A stretch of DNA of 64,000 nt from CAVWCW01 sp963753615 (lineage in GTDB: Bacteria; Pseudomonadota; Gammaproteobacteria; Chromatiales; Chromatiaceae): contig CAVWCW010000005.1 of assembly GCA_963753615.1 (NCBI GenBank), positions 1 through 64,000 of the forward strand, in the 5' to 3' direction. Positions 43,319-52,678 of this stretch are shown one piece after another; positions within the stretch are counted from its first letter, which is position 1; each line of letters begins with the position of its first letter. The position numbers were made by a program, and so were the translations under genes. The notes below the pieces were generated by a model. The model was given only the letters and a program-made list of their open reading frames with translations. It had not been told where the DNA came from and did no database searches.

Positions 43319-44593
43319 CTACTTGGCCGCCGCCAGCGCCTGGTCGATGTCGCCAATGATGTCGTGCACGTTCTCGATGCCGATAGACAAGCGCACCAGA
43401 TCCTCGCTGACGCCGGCGCTCTTGAATTCTTCCGCCGACAGCTGGCGGTGGGTGGTGGTGGCCGGGTGGCAAGCCAGCGTCTTGGCGTCGCCGATATTGA
43501 CCAGGCGCACCGCCAGTTGCAGAGCGTCGATAAAGCGGGCCCCGGCCTCGCGCCCGCCACGAATGCCGAACGACAGGATCGACGAGGCGCGGCCCCCCAT
43601 ATAGCGCTGCACCAGCCCGTGGTCCGGGTGATCCGGCAGCCCGGCATAGTTGACCCACTCCACCAACGCGTGCTCGCGCAGGAAGCGAGCCACCTTCAGG
43701 GCGTTTTCACAATGACGGTCCATGCGTACCGGCAGGGTCTCTATACCTTGCAGGATCAGGAAGCTGTTGAACGGCGAGATGGCGCTGCCCATATTGCGCA
43801 GGGGCACCACTCGGCAGCGCCCGATGTAGGCCGCCGCTCCCAGGGCCTCGGTGTACACCACCCCGTGGTAGGAGACGTCCGGCTCGTTGAGCATGGGAAA
43901 GCGCTTCTTGTGCTCGGCCCATGGGAAGCGGCCCGAATCCACCACGATGCCACCGATGCTGTTGCCGTGCCCCCCCATATATTTGGTGAGCGCGTGCACC
44001 ACCACATCCGCCCCGTGCTCGAAGGGCCGGCAGAGATAGGGAGTGGGCACCGTATTGTCGACGATCACCGGCACGCCATGGGCATGGGCCATGTCGGCAA
44101 TGGCGCCGATGTCTACCACATTGCCTGCCGGATTGCCGATGGACTCACAGAATACCGCCTTGGTGCCCGCGTCGATCTTGGCCGCCATGCCGTCGATATC
44201 CTTGGAATCGCAGAAGCGCGCCTCGATGCCCAGCCGCGGCAGGGTGTGGGCGAACAGATTGTAAGTGCCGCCGTAGAGCTGGGAGGTGGTGACGATATTG
44301 TCTCCGGCCTGGGCGATGGTGAAGATCGCATCGGTGATAGCCGCCATACCGGAAGCCAGACCCAGGGCGCCGACGCCGTCCTCCATGGCCGCCACCCGCT
44401 TCTCCAGCACATCGGTGGTGGGATTCATGATCCGGGTGTAAATATTGCCCGGCACCTTGAGGTCGAAGAGGTCCGCTCCATGTTGCGTGCTGTCGAAGGC
44501 ATAGGAGGTGGTCTGGTAAATCGGCACCGCCACCGCCTTGGTGGTGGGATCGGGCTCGTAACCGCCGTGCACGGCGATGGTCTCAATTTTCAT
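43319..44593 (-). CDS. metY: O-acetylhomoserine sulfhydrylase
   Basis: A 424-residue PLP enzyme of the Cys/Met-metabolism class, using O-acetylhomoserine and sulfide to give homocysteine. The N-terminus KIETIAVHGGYEPDPTTKAV and VPIYQTTSYAFDSTQHGADL is diagnostic for MetY. PLP Lys204 is in VVVHALTKYMGGHGNSIGG, and DNTVPTPYLCRPFEHGADVV and ACHPATTTHRQLSAEE complete the active site. Length is typical. Direct sulfhydrylation suits a sulfur-metabolising host. I see no clear SAM riboswitch in the short leader. Confidence 0.95.
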   Translation of the reverse strand: MKIETIAVHGGYEPDPTTKAVAVPIYQTTSYAFDSTQHGADLFDLKVPGNIYTRIMNPTTDVLEKRVAAMEDGVGALGLASGMAAITDAIFTIAQAGDNIVTTSQLYGGTYNLFAHTLPRLGIEARFCDSKDIDGMAAKIDAGTKAVFCESIGNPAGNVVDIGAIADMAHAHGVPVIVDNTVPTPYLCRPFEHGADVVVHALTKYMGGHGNSIGGIVVDSGRFPWAEHKKRFPMLNEPDVSYHGVVYTEALGAAAYIGRCRVVPLRNMGSAISPFNSFLILQGIETLPVRMDRHCENALKVARFLREHALVEWVNYAGLPDHPDHGLVQRYMGGRASSILSFGIRGGREAGARFIDALQLAVRLVNIGDAKTLACHPATTTHRQLSAEEFKSAGVSEDLVRLSIGIENVHDIIGDIDQALAAAK

Positions 44594-44740
44594 TGTTGTG
44601 GCTACTCCAGTGGTGAAGGCAGGGCGCTGCCCCGGTCGCTGCGAGCGAGCCGGAGGCTCTCGGCAAAGCTAGACCCTGACCGACCCAGGGTCAACCGTTG
44701 GCGAATTCCTCCGGGCACCTTGAATCGAATACAATTGCGC

Positions 44741-45905
44741 ATGTTTTCGCTGTCTGCCGTTGCGAGTTGCCTGCGCGGGTTGGCCCGGCCCCTGGGCTGG
44801 AGGGCCGCGTTGCTTGCTGCTTTGCTGGTGGCGGGCTGCGCCCGCCAACCGGTCACCGAACTCCTGAAATGGGAGGCCAAATGTGCTCGGGGCTCTAGCG
44901 CTGCGCCCGAGCCACCGCCCGCGGAGTCAATTGCCCAGCCCCTGCGCGATGCCTATCTGGCCGACCATCGCTGCGGCCCGGTCCGTGCCTGCGCCGCCGA
45001 CGCGGATGCCCTGGCGCGGGTAATTGCCCGCATCGGTAGCGACTATGTCCAACCGCGGGAGCCGAAAACCCTGGTGGCAAAAGCCCTGGCACCGTTAAGC
45101 CAATCCGGGGCACTGGAACCGGAAGAACCAGGGATCGGCTTGTTGCAGCAATCCCTGGACAGCGTCTTCGCCGGGCTCGACGCCCATTCCCGATACTGGA
45201 TCCTGAACCGCCGGGGCCGCACCATGGCCCGCGGCCAAGGCCCGCCAGCCACGGGCGGCAGCGTCCCGATTTCCCCTCATAACGACGTCCGCTGGAGAGT
45301 CCTGGCGCCCGGCATCGGCTATCTCGCCATCGGCCACTTCGAAGCCGACACCGACCGCCAGGTGGAGCAGGCCATGGTGGCGCTGCGGGCAAAGCTGGAC
45401 GGTTCTTTGCAAGCAGCGGTGCTGGATCTGCGGGGCAACAGCGGCGGCTTGCTGGGGGCCGGGGTGAACCTGGCCAATGCCCTGCTGGAGGGTGGCCCGG
45501 TGCTGCGGATGGACGGGCGCGGCAGGGAGAGCCGGCTGCGCTTCAGCGCCGACGAGCGGGACGTCCTGGACGGCGCTCCGCTGCTGGTGCTGATCGACGG
45601 CGGTACCGCCTCGGCGGCGGAAATCGTGGCGGGGGCACTGCAAGACCGCAATCGCGCGCGCTTGGTCGGGGTACCGAAGCTTCGGCAAGGGGTCGGTGCA
45701 GACCCTCTTCCTACCTAGCTGCCGGGTAGCGATCAAGATCACGACCGCCCGTTACACCACCCCCGGTGGCCAGCAGATCGACGGCCGCGGTCTGCGCCCG
45801 GACATCGCCTACCCCGAAGACTGCCCGGGCTCGGCGTGGGGCTACGATCCGCTACTGAACTGCGCCCTGGAACGGCTGCTGGCGGAACGGCACGGGGGGC
45901 GTTGA
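44741..45905 (+). pseudogene. S41 family peptidase (CtpA-like) lipoprotein, one +1 frameshift
   Basis: Starts ATG 44741; the signal is MFSLSAVASCLRGLARPLGW and RAALLAALLVAGC, with lipidation Cys33 in a VAGC box. The protease core is GIGYLAIGHFEADTDRQVEQ, LDGSLQAAVLDLRGNSGGLL and LIDGGTASAAEIVAGALQDR, carrying the catalytic Ser region. Near 45677 one extra A breaks LVGVPSFGKGSVQTLF, where Lys of the dyad should follow. The restored frame continues IKITTARYTTPGGQQIDGRG and LRPDIAYPEDC to 45905. The PDZ segment is very short or absent between residues 130 and 190, so even the repaired 387-residue protein is compact for the family. Confidence 0.8.
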
Positions 45906-45961
45906 GATTAAGGTTGCAGAGACTCGGCGGAGCGCGATTTTAGAGGGCTAGCAGAGCCGGA

Positions 45962-46633
45962 TCAAGCGGCAACCGGGGCGCTGGTTTCCAGCCACTCGAT
46001 CAGAGGCTTCCAGTCCTCTCGATCCTTTCGGCTCACATGGCCTGCCATCTCGTGGATGGAGGTGCCGTTCTGGGCCGCGATCACGTAATTCTGGGTGTCG
46101 CGCAGGCAGGCCACCGGCGGCATGCCCAGTTCGTTGAGATAGGCCTTGAGAGATTGGAAGGCCCGGGTGTTGCGCCGCACCCGGTTCGCCACCACCGCGA
46201 TCTCCGCCTGCGGGGCGTACAGCCGGACCATGTTGCGCAGATCTTCCAAGAAGGCCCCGGTGACGAACAGATCGATCGACGACGGCAACACCGGGATCAA
46301 TATGGCATCGGCACCGCGCAGGATCTCGATCAGTTCCATCTTCCTCAGCGAAGCCGGGGTATCCACCACCAGGCAGCGCGTCTCCGGCGGCACGCGTAAC
46401 TGGAACGAGCGCGTGGTCGCGCCGGTCGGCGGATGCGAGGCCGCCACCCCGTGGATCGGCTTCAGACTGGCTTGCTCCCGGTGGCTGAGCCAGCGCACAG
46501 CGGAATCCTGGGGATCGAAATCGTGGATCGCCGCCATCTCACCCCGCGCCGCATAGTAGCCGGCGAGGTTGGTGGAGATCGTGGTCTTGCCACAACCTCC
46601 CTTGCGGTTGATGATGACGACTTTTCTGGGCAT
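45962..46633 (-). CDS. ParA family ATPase, orphan
   Basis: A 223-residue protein from ATG 46633 (MPRKVVIINRKGGCGKTTIS) with an AGGTG site. The deviant Walker A is KGGCGKTT at 11-18. Walker A' is IHDFDPQDSAVRWL and Walker B VVDTPASL. Other matches are RGADAILIPVLPSSIDLFVT and VANRVRRNTRAFQSLKAYLN. There is no adjacent parB, parS-like cluster or cargo gene, so a chromosome- or plasmid-partition role is not supported. Orphan ParA proteins of this size often position protein complexes such as chemoreceptor clusters or carboxysomes. The neighbours here (protease, glycogen phosphorylase) do not identify the cargo. Confidence 0.85.
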   Translation of the reverse strand: MPRKVVIINRKGGCGKTTISTNLAGYYAARGEMAAIHDFDPQDSAVRWLSHREQASLKPIHGVAASHPPTGATTRSFQLRVPPETRCLVVDTPASLRKMELIEILRGADAILIPVLPSSIDLFVTGAFLEDLRNMVRLYAPQAEIAVVANRVRRNTRAFQSLKAYLNELGMPPVACLRDTQNYVIAAQNGTSIHEMAGHVSRKDREDWKPLIEWLETSAPVAA

Positions 46634-46865
46634 GCCGGACACCTAACGCTAGGACCCGCAGCGGGATTCAGCGGCCGCCGGGACCGGAAATCGACTCGCG
46701 GTCAGGACGTGGGCGTGCTGGAACTTTCATCGGGTCAGGAGCCGTTACCGTTAGCCACAGTTAACAAATAAGGTTCAATACTATCGCTTTCCCGGCTCTC
46801 GATTCAAGCAATCCGCCCCGGTGGAGGCAGGAAAACAGGCCGCCGGCCGGGGCTGAGAGACCGCT

Positions 46866-49469
46866 TCAACTCGCGGCCCGGAACCATTTCATCCGTCCGG
46901 TTTCGAAGCGATGAGCGAGCAGCCGGTGGTGGGGAAACACCCTCAACTGGTAGTGCACCAGGCCCGACAAACGGGTTTGCAGGTCGGCCTCGGCCAGATC
47001 ACCATGGTAACGGGTGAGCCCGTTGCGGGTCTTGCCATCGGTGCGCAGGCGCAGTGTGCAGTCGCCGTTCTCCCCGATGGACAAGGGCTGAAACGCCCCC
47101 ATCCGATCGAGCCGCCCGAACACGCACTCCACTACCAGATCGTCCGGAGCCAGGCCGTTGAGGTCTACCCCAACCTCGATCGGAATCGGCTCATCCGCTC
47201 GCACCCATACCGAAGGTTCCGACAACAGGCTTATCTGGACCCCTGGCCAGGCCTCTGACAGGTGCCGCTTCCAGGCCGCCAGTTCGCGGGCCGACTTGGC
47301 ATGTTCTGCCCCCAGGCGGGCGCCGTGGCGCGAGGCCTGCCGGTAGTACATTCGCAAGTAGTCCAAAGCCATGCGGATATTATTGAACTGGGGCAGGATG
47401 GACTTCATCGAGGCCTTTGAGCGATGGATCCAGGCGCTTGGAACACCGCCGCCATCCCTCTGGTAATAGAGGGGAATCACCTGATGCTCCAGCAGATCCA
47501 GCAGTTCCTCGGCCTCGCGGTCGTCTCGGGTCTGGGGGTCGAGGTCCGGGTGGGGAATGATCGCCCAACCATTGCTGCCGTCGTAGGCCTCGCCCCACCA
47601 GCCGTCGAGCACGCTCAGGTTGATGGCCCCGTTGACCGCGGCCTTCATACCCGAGGTGCCGCAGGCCTCCTGGGGGTACTCGGGGAGATTGAGCCAGACG
47701 TCGACTCCGGACACCAGTTCCCGGGCCATCGGCAGGTTGTAATTCTCCAGCAACAGCACCTTGCCCTGAAATTCCGGCAGCAGGCTGATGCGGTAGATTT
47801 CCCGGATCAGTTCCTGACCCGGCCGGTCATTGGGATGGGCCTTGCCGGCGAAAAGGAACATCACCGGTCGTTCGGCCGCGTTGACCAGGCGCGCCAGGCG
47901 TTGCAGGTCACGGAACACCAGGGTGGCCCGCTTATAGGTAGCGAAGCGACGCGCAAAGCCGACCAGCAGTACATCGAGGCTGCGCGGATCGAGATGGCGG
48001 GTGACATGGGCGATGGTGGACTCGGCTTGGCCGGCGCGGCGCAGCTTGACCTCCAGGTTCTCCCGGGCAAACGTCAGCAACTCGGCCTTGTGCACGTGGT
48101 GCGCGCTGCGAAACACATGGTCTGGGATGTACTCGATCAGCCAGTTCCAGAATGCGCGGTCGCACAGCTTGGCACGCCAACCACTGCCGCAGTACATATC
48201 GAACACCGAGACCCAAGCCCCGCCCAGAAAGGTCTCGACATCGACGCCGTTGGTGACGTGGCCCATCGGGTTCTCGTCGGGCGGGATATCGGGCCAGACA
48301 TAGGATTCCATGCGCGACGCCACCTCGCCGTGGATGCGACTTACGCCGTTGTGAAAGCGCGAGCCGCGCAGGGCCAAGGCGGTCATATTGAAGCCGGCGC
48401 CCTGCCCAGCCTGGCCTAGGGCTAGAAAACGCGCCTCGTCGATGCGTAAGTCGGCCAGCCAGGGTCGGAACTGTTCCAGTACCATCGCCGGCTCGAAGCT
48501 GTCATGGCCGGCAGGCACGGGGGTGTGGGTCGTGAACAGGGTATCGGCGGCCACCCGCTCCCGGGCGGCTGGGAAGTCCAGCCCCTGGCGGCAGTACTCG
48601 CGGCAGCGCTCCAGGATCTGAAACGCCGCATGCCCCTCGTTAATATGCCAGACCGTGGGCTTCAAGCCGAGCGCACGCAGCAGGCGTACCCCGCCGATAC
48701 CGAGCAAAATCTCCTGGCGGATGCGATTGCCGCTGTCGCCGCCATAGAGCTGCGCAGTAATGGCACGGTCGGCCTGGGTATTGTCCGGGTGGTCGCTGTC
48801 GAGCAGGTACAGGCGAATATGACCGGCGCGCGCGGTCCACACCCGCAGCGTGATGATGTGCCCGGACAATTCCACCGCGATCAGCAACTCGTTTCCCGCA
48901 GCGTCCCTGGTGGTGGACACGGGCAGATCCTCGGGTTCGTTGTAGGGGTATTCCGCCTGCTGCTCGCCGCCTGCGAGCAGGCGTTGGGTGAAATAGCCCT
49001 GGCGATAGAGCAACCCCACGCCGACAAAGGGCACCCATAGATTGCTCATCGCCTTGCAATAGTCCGCGGCCAGAATTCCCAGACCGCCGGCATAGATGGG
49101 CATACTCTGGTGAAAGCCGAACTCGGCGGAAAAATAGGCGACCAGATCCCGCTCCGGGTCCAGGTAGCTATCGATGCGGGTGTGCGGGCGTTCCTCCAGA
49201 TAGGTGTCGTAGACCGACAGGACGCGCCGGTATTCGGCGAAAAGGATCGGGTCGGTGGCCGCCCGCTCCAGCCGCTGCTGGGAGATGCGGCGCAGAAATA
49301 CCTTGGGATTGTGCCCCGACTCGTGCCAGGCGCGCTCGTCCAAGTGGCGGAAAAAGCCACGAATGCCCCGGTTCCAGCTGAAATAGAGGTCGTTGGCCAA
49401 CGCCTCCAGACGTTTGAACCGCTCCGGCAGCCGAGGCCGGATTTCCACGCTGAAGACCTTGCCTCCCAT
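46866..49469 (-). CDS. glgP: Alpha-glucan (glycogen) phosphorylase, GT35 with DUF3417 N-terminus
   Basis: An 867-residue protein from ATG 49469 (MGGKVFSVEIRPRLPERFKR). It releases glucose-1-phosphate from glycogen or maltodextrin. The N-terminal DUF3417 domain is ALANDLYFSWNRGIRGFFRH, HNPKVFLRRISQQRLERAAT. The phosphorylase core has AYFSAEFGFHQSMPIYAGGL, HINEGHAAFQILERCREYC, TTHTPVPAGHDSFE, and the PLP-site segment PQEACGTSGMKAAVNGAINL with SVLDGWWGEAYDGSNGWAI. This is the bacterial/archaeal type (TIGR02094) rather than the E. coli MalP type. It pairs functionally with glgA at 29.5 kb. Confidence 0.94.
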   Translation of the reverse strand: MGGKVFSVEIRPRLPERFKRLEALANDLYFSWNRGIRGFFRHLDERAWHESGHNPKVFLRRISQQRLERAATDPILFAEYRRVLSVYDTYLEERPHTRIDSYLDPERDLVAYFSAEFGFHQSMPIYAGGLGILAADYCKAMSNLWVPFVGVGLLYRQGYFTQRLLAGGEQQAEYPYNEPEDLPVSTTRDAAGNELLIAVELSGHIITLRVWTARAGHIRLYLLDSDHPDNTQADRAITAQLYGGDSGNRIRQEILLGIGGVRLLRALGLKPTVWHINEGHAAFQILERCREYCRQGLDFPAARERVAADTLFTTHTPVPAGHDSFEPAMVLEQFRPWLADLRIDEARFLALGQAGQGAGFNMTALALRGSRFHNGVSRIHGEVASRMESYVWPDIPPDENPMGHVTNGVDVETFLGGAWVSVFDMYCGSGWRAKLCDRAFWNWLIEYIPDHVFRSAHHVHKAELLTFARENLEVKLRRAGQAESTIAHVTRHLDPRSLDVLLVGFARRFATYKRATLVFRDLQRLARLVNAAERPVMFLFAGKAHPNDRPGQELIREIYRISLLPEFQGKVLLLENYNLPMARELVSGVDVWLNLPEYPQEACGTSGMKAAVNGAINLSVLDGWWGEAYDGSNGWAIIPHPDLDPQTRDDREAEELLDLLEHQVIPLYYQRDGGGVPSAWIHRSKASMKSILPQFNNIRMALDYLRMYYRQASRHGARLGAEHAKSARELAAWKRHLSEAWPGVQISLLSEPSVWVRADEPIPIEVGVDLNGLAPDDLVVECVFGRLDRMGAFQPLSIGENGDCTLRLRTDGKTRNGLTRYHGDLAEADLQTRLSGLVHYQLRVFPHHRLLAHRFETGRMKWFRAAS

Positions 49470-50150
49470 TGCCTCGCCCCCCCAAAGGATCAAGCCCCGG
49501 CACAAAATTACGCGCCGCTATTTCAAAAAATAGCCCGTAAACGTGTCGGGTGGGTGAAACTGGAGGCGTAGAATTAAAGCCGGCGGGCGCCCGAGGGAGT
49601 TGAAAGCGCCCGCCGACCGACGGCGCGGACCGGCCCATCCGCACCGCTACCGCGTTTTTGGGATTCTCGTTCTAGGCGCACCTCCTGTCGTCGGCTACGG
49701 ATAATTCGGGCTTCCTGCGGTTGGGTCGTCGGGCTTCCTTTCATCGTCAGTTTTAGTCTATGCGCCGTCGGCTTAAGCCAGGCTGAGGTGTTTTGTAAGG
49801 TTCGGTTAAGCTTTTGTGAGATTTTGTGACAAACTCCACCGACCCGATGCGACCCGGTACCGTGATCGGCCTTGGCAGGCCCGGGCAGGTCGGGCGGAAA
49901 CCGGGAAAAACGGAATGACCCCGAATCCAGGAAACCCTGACGCTCGGCCGCTCCGCAAAGACCCGGCGCGCTTATTACAGCGCGGTTACCGAGGCCGACG
50001 GGATAGGCATTGCCGGGCAGGATCAAAAATCCGCCCCACAGGGGTCGGTTTGACCGGGCCGCCGCTCGCGGTTTATAAGTTGCAGACAACCGGCGTTACA
50101 ACGCGCCCCGACCCGCAACTGCGGCATCCTCCCCATCGCAGCCCAGCGCC
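49470..50150. other. 681-base non-coding stretch
   Basis: No supported gene. It contains a 9-bp stem GGCGGGCGC/GCGCCCGCC (49579-49612), a small CTATTT-CAAA-AAATAG hairpin (49513-49528), and an AT-rich tract near 49795-49830 with tandem TTTTGTGA units. The last could hold a regulator site or promoter. Open frames here have no family resemblance. Confidence 0.4.
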
Positions 50151-50825
50151 ATGTCCAAGCCAACCCTCAAGCTCATCCTCGCCTGCTGCCTCGGCGTCGC
50201 CCTGGCGGCCTGCGCCAGCCAGGGCCGAAGCCTGCGCCTGTCTGCCGCGCCGGCCGGCGATCAACAGGCGTTTTACCAGCGGGGACAACCCTCTGTGCAG
50301 GCGAGCGGGCCGGTCGGGTCGGTGGGCCTGGTACTCAGCCGCGGCGAACTGCTGGTGCTGGCCCTCAGCCTGAACAACCCGGGCAGCGAGGCCCTGTTGT
50401 TCGAGCCGCAACGAGTCGCAGTACAACTGGGACCGCGCGGCACCGACGCTGAACCGGGGCGGGTCTTCGAGTACGAACAATTGATCGCCGAGGGCAGCGA
50501 TGCCTGGACCTGGGACAGCGCCTCGGCGGCCACCGGTGTAGCCGGGGCGGCGATCCCCGGAGGGGGCTGGATCAAATCGGCGGCTCAAGCCGGCGCCCGC
50601 ATCGCTATCCAAGAGAGCAAGCGCCAAAAGGGCGGCTCGGGCGAGCTGTCCCGGCAGGCCTTGCTGGCGGATTACCTGCGCCTCCACACGCTGACCCCCG
50701 GCAGCGAATATCAGGGCTATCTCCAAGTCGAACTGCCCCGGCCACCGGCCACCGGCGATCGCTTGAGCGTAGCGGTCGAGTTCGGCGGAAGAGCCGAAAC
50801 CTTCGACTTCCGTTTCCGCAACTGA
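50151..50825 (+). CDS. Putative lipoprotein, unknown
   Basis: A 224-residue protein. The lipobox is L-A-A-C with Cys21 (LKLILACCLGVALAACASQG). The mature protein begins with strands (ASGPVGSVGLVLSRGELLVL, ALSLNNPGSEALLFEPQRVA, VQLGPRGTDAEPGRVFEYEQ). A glycine-rich helix-like segment (AATGVAGAAIPGGGWIKSAA) follows, then more strands ending LSVAVEFGGRAETFDFRFRN. It looks like an immunoglobulin-like periplasmic domain. I do not recognise a named family. It lies 27 bases before the CigR-like gene. Confidence 0.7.
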   Translation: MSKPTLKLILACCLGVALAACASQGRSLRLSAAPAGDQQAFYQRGQPSVQASGPVGSVGLVLSRGELLVLALSLNNPGSEALLFEPQRVAVQLGPRGTDAEPGRVFEYEQLIAEGSDAWTWDSASAATGVAGAAIPGGGWIKSAAQAGARIAIQESKRQKGGSGELSRQALLADYLRLHTLTPGSEYQGYLQVELPRPPATGDRLSVAVEFGGRAETFDFRFRN

Positions 50826-50852
50826 TCCAGGCCTACCGCGATTTGTTGCCCA

Positions 50853-51302
50853 ATGAACGCCAAACGAATCCTGACAGTGGTTTTGGCCGCCGCCCTGACG
50901 ACCGCGTCCCCCGCCCTGTGGGGCGACCCCAGCGGCACCCACAAATCGCACCAAACCACGCCCCCGGCCAATCCATCGGCAAGGGAAAAAAGGGCAAGGG
51001 CGGCAGGGCCGGCAGACGATGCGCTGGGCGCCCCTGATCAGCGCCGGGGAAAACGTCGGCTGATTCACGACTATTTCCGGCACCATGCTTATTCGGAGCA
51101 GTCATTGCCGCCAGGCATCGCCAAGAATCTGGCCCGGGGCAAACCCCTGCCTCCGGGAATCGCCAAGCGCTACCTGCCACAGGAATTGCGCGGGGAACTG
51201 CGGCCCCGGCCCGGTTACGAATGGCTGGCCCTGGGACGCGACATCGCGCTGGTGGTGGCGGCCACCGGGGTAATCGTCGACATTCTGCACGACGTATTCT
51301 GA
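50853..51302 (+). CDS. CigR/RcnB-like exported protein
   Basis: A 149-residue protein. The signal peptide is MNAKRILTVVLAAALTTASP and ALWGD. A Pro/Arg-rich linker is followed by QSLPPGIAKNLARGKPLPPG and IAKRYLPQELRGELRPRPGY, then EWLALGRDIALVVAATGVIV with DILHDVF. The LPPGxxK...LPPGxxKR...GxDxVLVxxxTGVIVDIL pattern is that of CigR-type anti-virulence regulators and RcnB-like periplasmic proteins. The host role outside Salmonella is undefined. Two LPPGIAK repeats 14 residues apart are visible. Confidence 0.75.
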   Translation: MNAKRILTVVLAAALTTASPALWGDPSGTHKSHQTTPPANPSAREKRARAAGPADDALGAPDQRRGKRRLIHDYFRHHAYSEQSLPPGIAKNLARGKPLPPGIAKRYLPQELRGELRPRPGYEWLALGRDIALVVAATGVIVDILHDVF

Positions 51303-51495
51303 CGCCTGGACCCGGGTGGCCGGTCGCCTCGACTGGCGTTGCGATACCCATGATCTGCCGGTCCTGGCGCGGCTCGGGGCTGACCCTGGTAGGCCTGACT
51401 CCGACACGCCTTCCCTGCCGGGCCTGAGCGGACAAATCCTTCCCCGCAGGCTAGACTCAAGGCTTGACTCCAGCCGCTGGACCGCCGTCGATTCA

Positions 51496-52674
51496 ATGTC
51501 CCTCGATCTTTCGCTCCCCCAATGGCTCGACACCGCCTGGAAACGGTTGCGGGCACCACTCGGCGACAGCGGCAACAGGGAGCCTGTAAGCCAACTCAGC
51601 CTGGGCGAGCTGGTGGCAAGGCTGGAGGCGCCCGCTCCCGAACTGGAGTCCGCACTGAGCCTGGAGCCCCTGAAATCGAATGACCCCCGCCTGGTGGTGC
51701 GAGAACAGGCCTGGACTGCTTTGCATAGTGCCCTGTCCGCCTGGATGAACGGCGAGTCGCGCATGGTCGCCTGCTTCGGTCCGCCGGGTTCCGGGGTGAG
51801 CACCAGCCTGAATTGGCTTGCTAGACAGGCCGGCCCCGAGCAACCGGTGCAACGCCAAGGGCTCGCGAGTAGGATCACGAGAGAGTCGGAGCTGCTGGCA
51901 CTGGGTGCCGAGTGGTTCGATCTGGCGCAACCGCCCGCCGATCTGGAAACCCTGCTGGACCAGGCGCAACAGGCTCCGCCGCGGCTTATCCTGCTCGACA
52001 ATGCCCACCACCTGGGTCTGCGGGTACCCGGAGTCGCACCCCTGATCCGAGCCCTCGGCATGCTGATGGTCGGCACTCGCCAACGCCACCTGTGGGTGCT
52101 GGGCTGCAACGAGCAGGCCTGGAAGCGCCTGGGCTACCTGCACGGGGCCGACCGCTATTTCAGTGACCTGGTGGCCCTGCCACCGTTCAGCGAGCAGGAG
52201 TTGGGCGCCATGCTCGATCGCCGCCTGCCCCTGGCCGGCCTGGATCCGGGACCCGGCGCTGAGCCCGGCGAGCCCGCGTTGCCCCCCAGCGCGGCGCTGC
52301 CCCTGGAGACCCTGGCGCGTCTGAGCAGCGGTCACCCGCGCCTGGCCCTGGCCCTGGTGCGCAAGGGCCTGAGCCCGGCGGCAGACGACGGCCAGATCCT
52401 CAAGTTGCCACAGAAGCTCAACACGTCGGTGCTCAGCGGACTGCTGACCGAAGAGCTGTTCACCCTGGCGGAAACCGCAGTGCACGGTTGCTTGAGCGCG
52501 GCCGAGCACACAGAGATCTTCCGTTGCCCACTCACCGAAAGCCGCATGCAGCTGGCGGAGCTGCAAAACCGGCGCCTGCTGGCGCGCGACCCGGAGCGGA
52601 CGCACTACCGGCTCGAGCCGGTGACCGCCCCCCTGGTCGTCGCCCACCTGCAGCGAAAAAACCTCTTGTACTGA
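51496..52674 (+). CDS. AAA-type ATPase-like protein with altered Walker A
   Basis: A 392-residue protein from ATG 51496; the long open frame upstream has no resemblance to it. Residues 95-103 read GPPGSGVST: a P-loop with Val101 in place of the invariant lysine (codon GTG, two changes from AAG). Walker B is RLILLDNAHH with Asp168. ALGMLMVGTRQRHLWVLGCN and YFSDLVALPPFSEQELGAML follow the AAA/STAND-like order, then a helical C-terminal part (LETLARLSSGHPRLALALVR, EIFRCPLTESRMQLAELQNR). Without the lysine, ATP hydrolysis is doubtful. The gene is only four bases before the MscS-like gene, suggesting a joint function. Confidence 0.65.
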   Translation: MSLDLSLPQWLDTAWKRLRAPLGDSGNREPVSQLSLGELVARLEAPAPELESALSLEPLKSNDPRLVVREQAWTALHSALSAWMNGESRMVACFGPPGSGVSTSLNWLARQAGPEQPVQRQGLASRITRESELLALGAEWFDLAQPPADLETLLDQAQQAPPRLILLDNAHHLGLRVPGVAPLIRALGMLMVGTRQRHLWVLGCNEQAWKRLGYLHGADRYFSDLVALPPFSEQELGAMLDRRLPLAGLDPGPGAEPGEPALPPSAALPLETLARLSSGHPRLALALVRKGLSPAADDGQILKLPQKLNTSVLSGLLTEELFTLAETAVHGCLSAAEHTEIFRCPLTESRMQLAELQNRRLLARDPERTHYRLEPVTAPLVVAHLQRKNLLY

Positions 52675-52678
52675 AACC

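Noticed and set aside
44594..44740. SAM riboswitch upstream of metY
   Set aside because: The leader is short and lacks recognisable SAM-I or SAM-II core motifs.
49574..50089. 171-codon minus-strand gene in the glgP-lipoprotein gap
   Set aside because: No family resemblance, basic low-complexity composition and no ribosome site.
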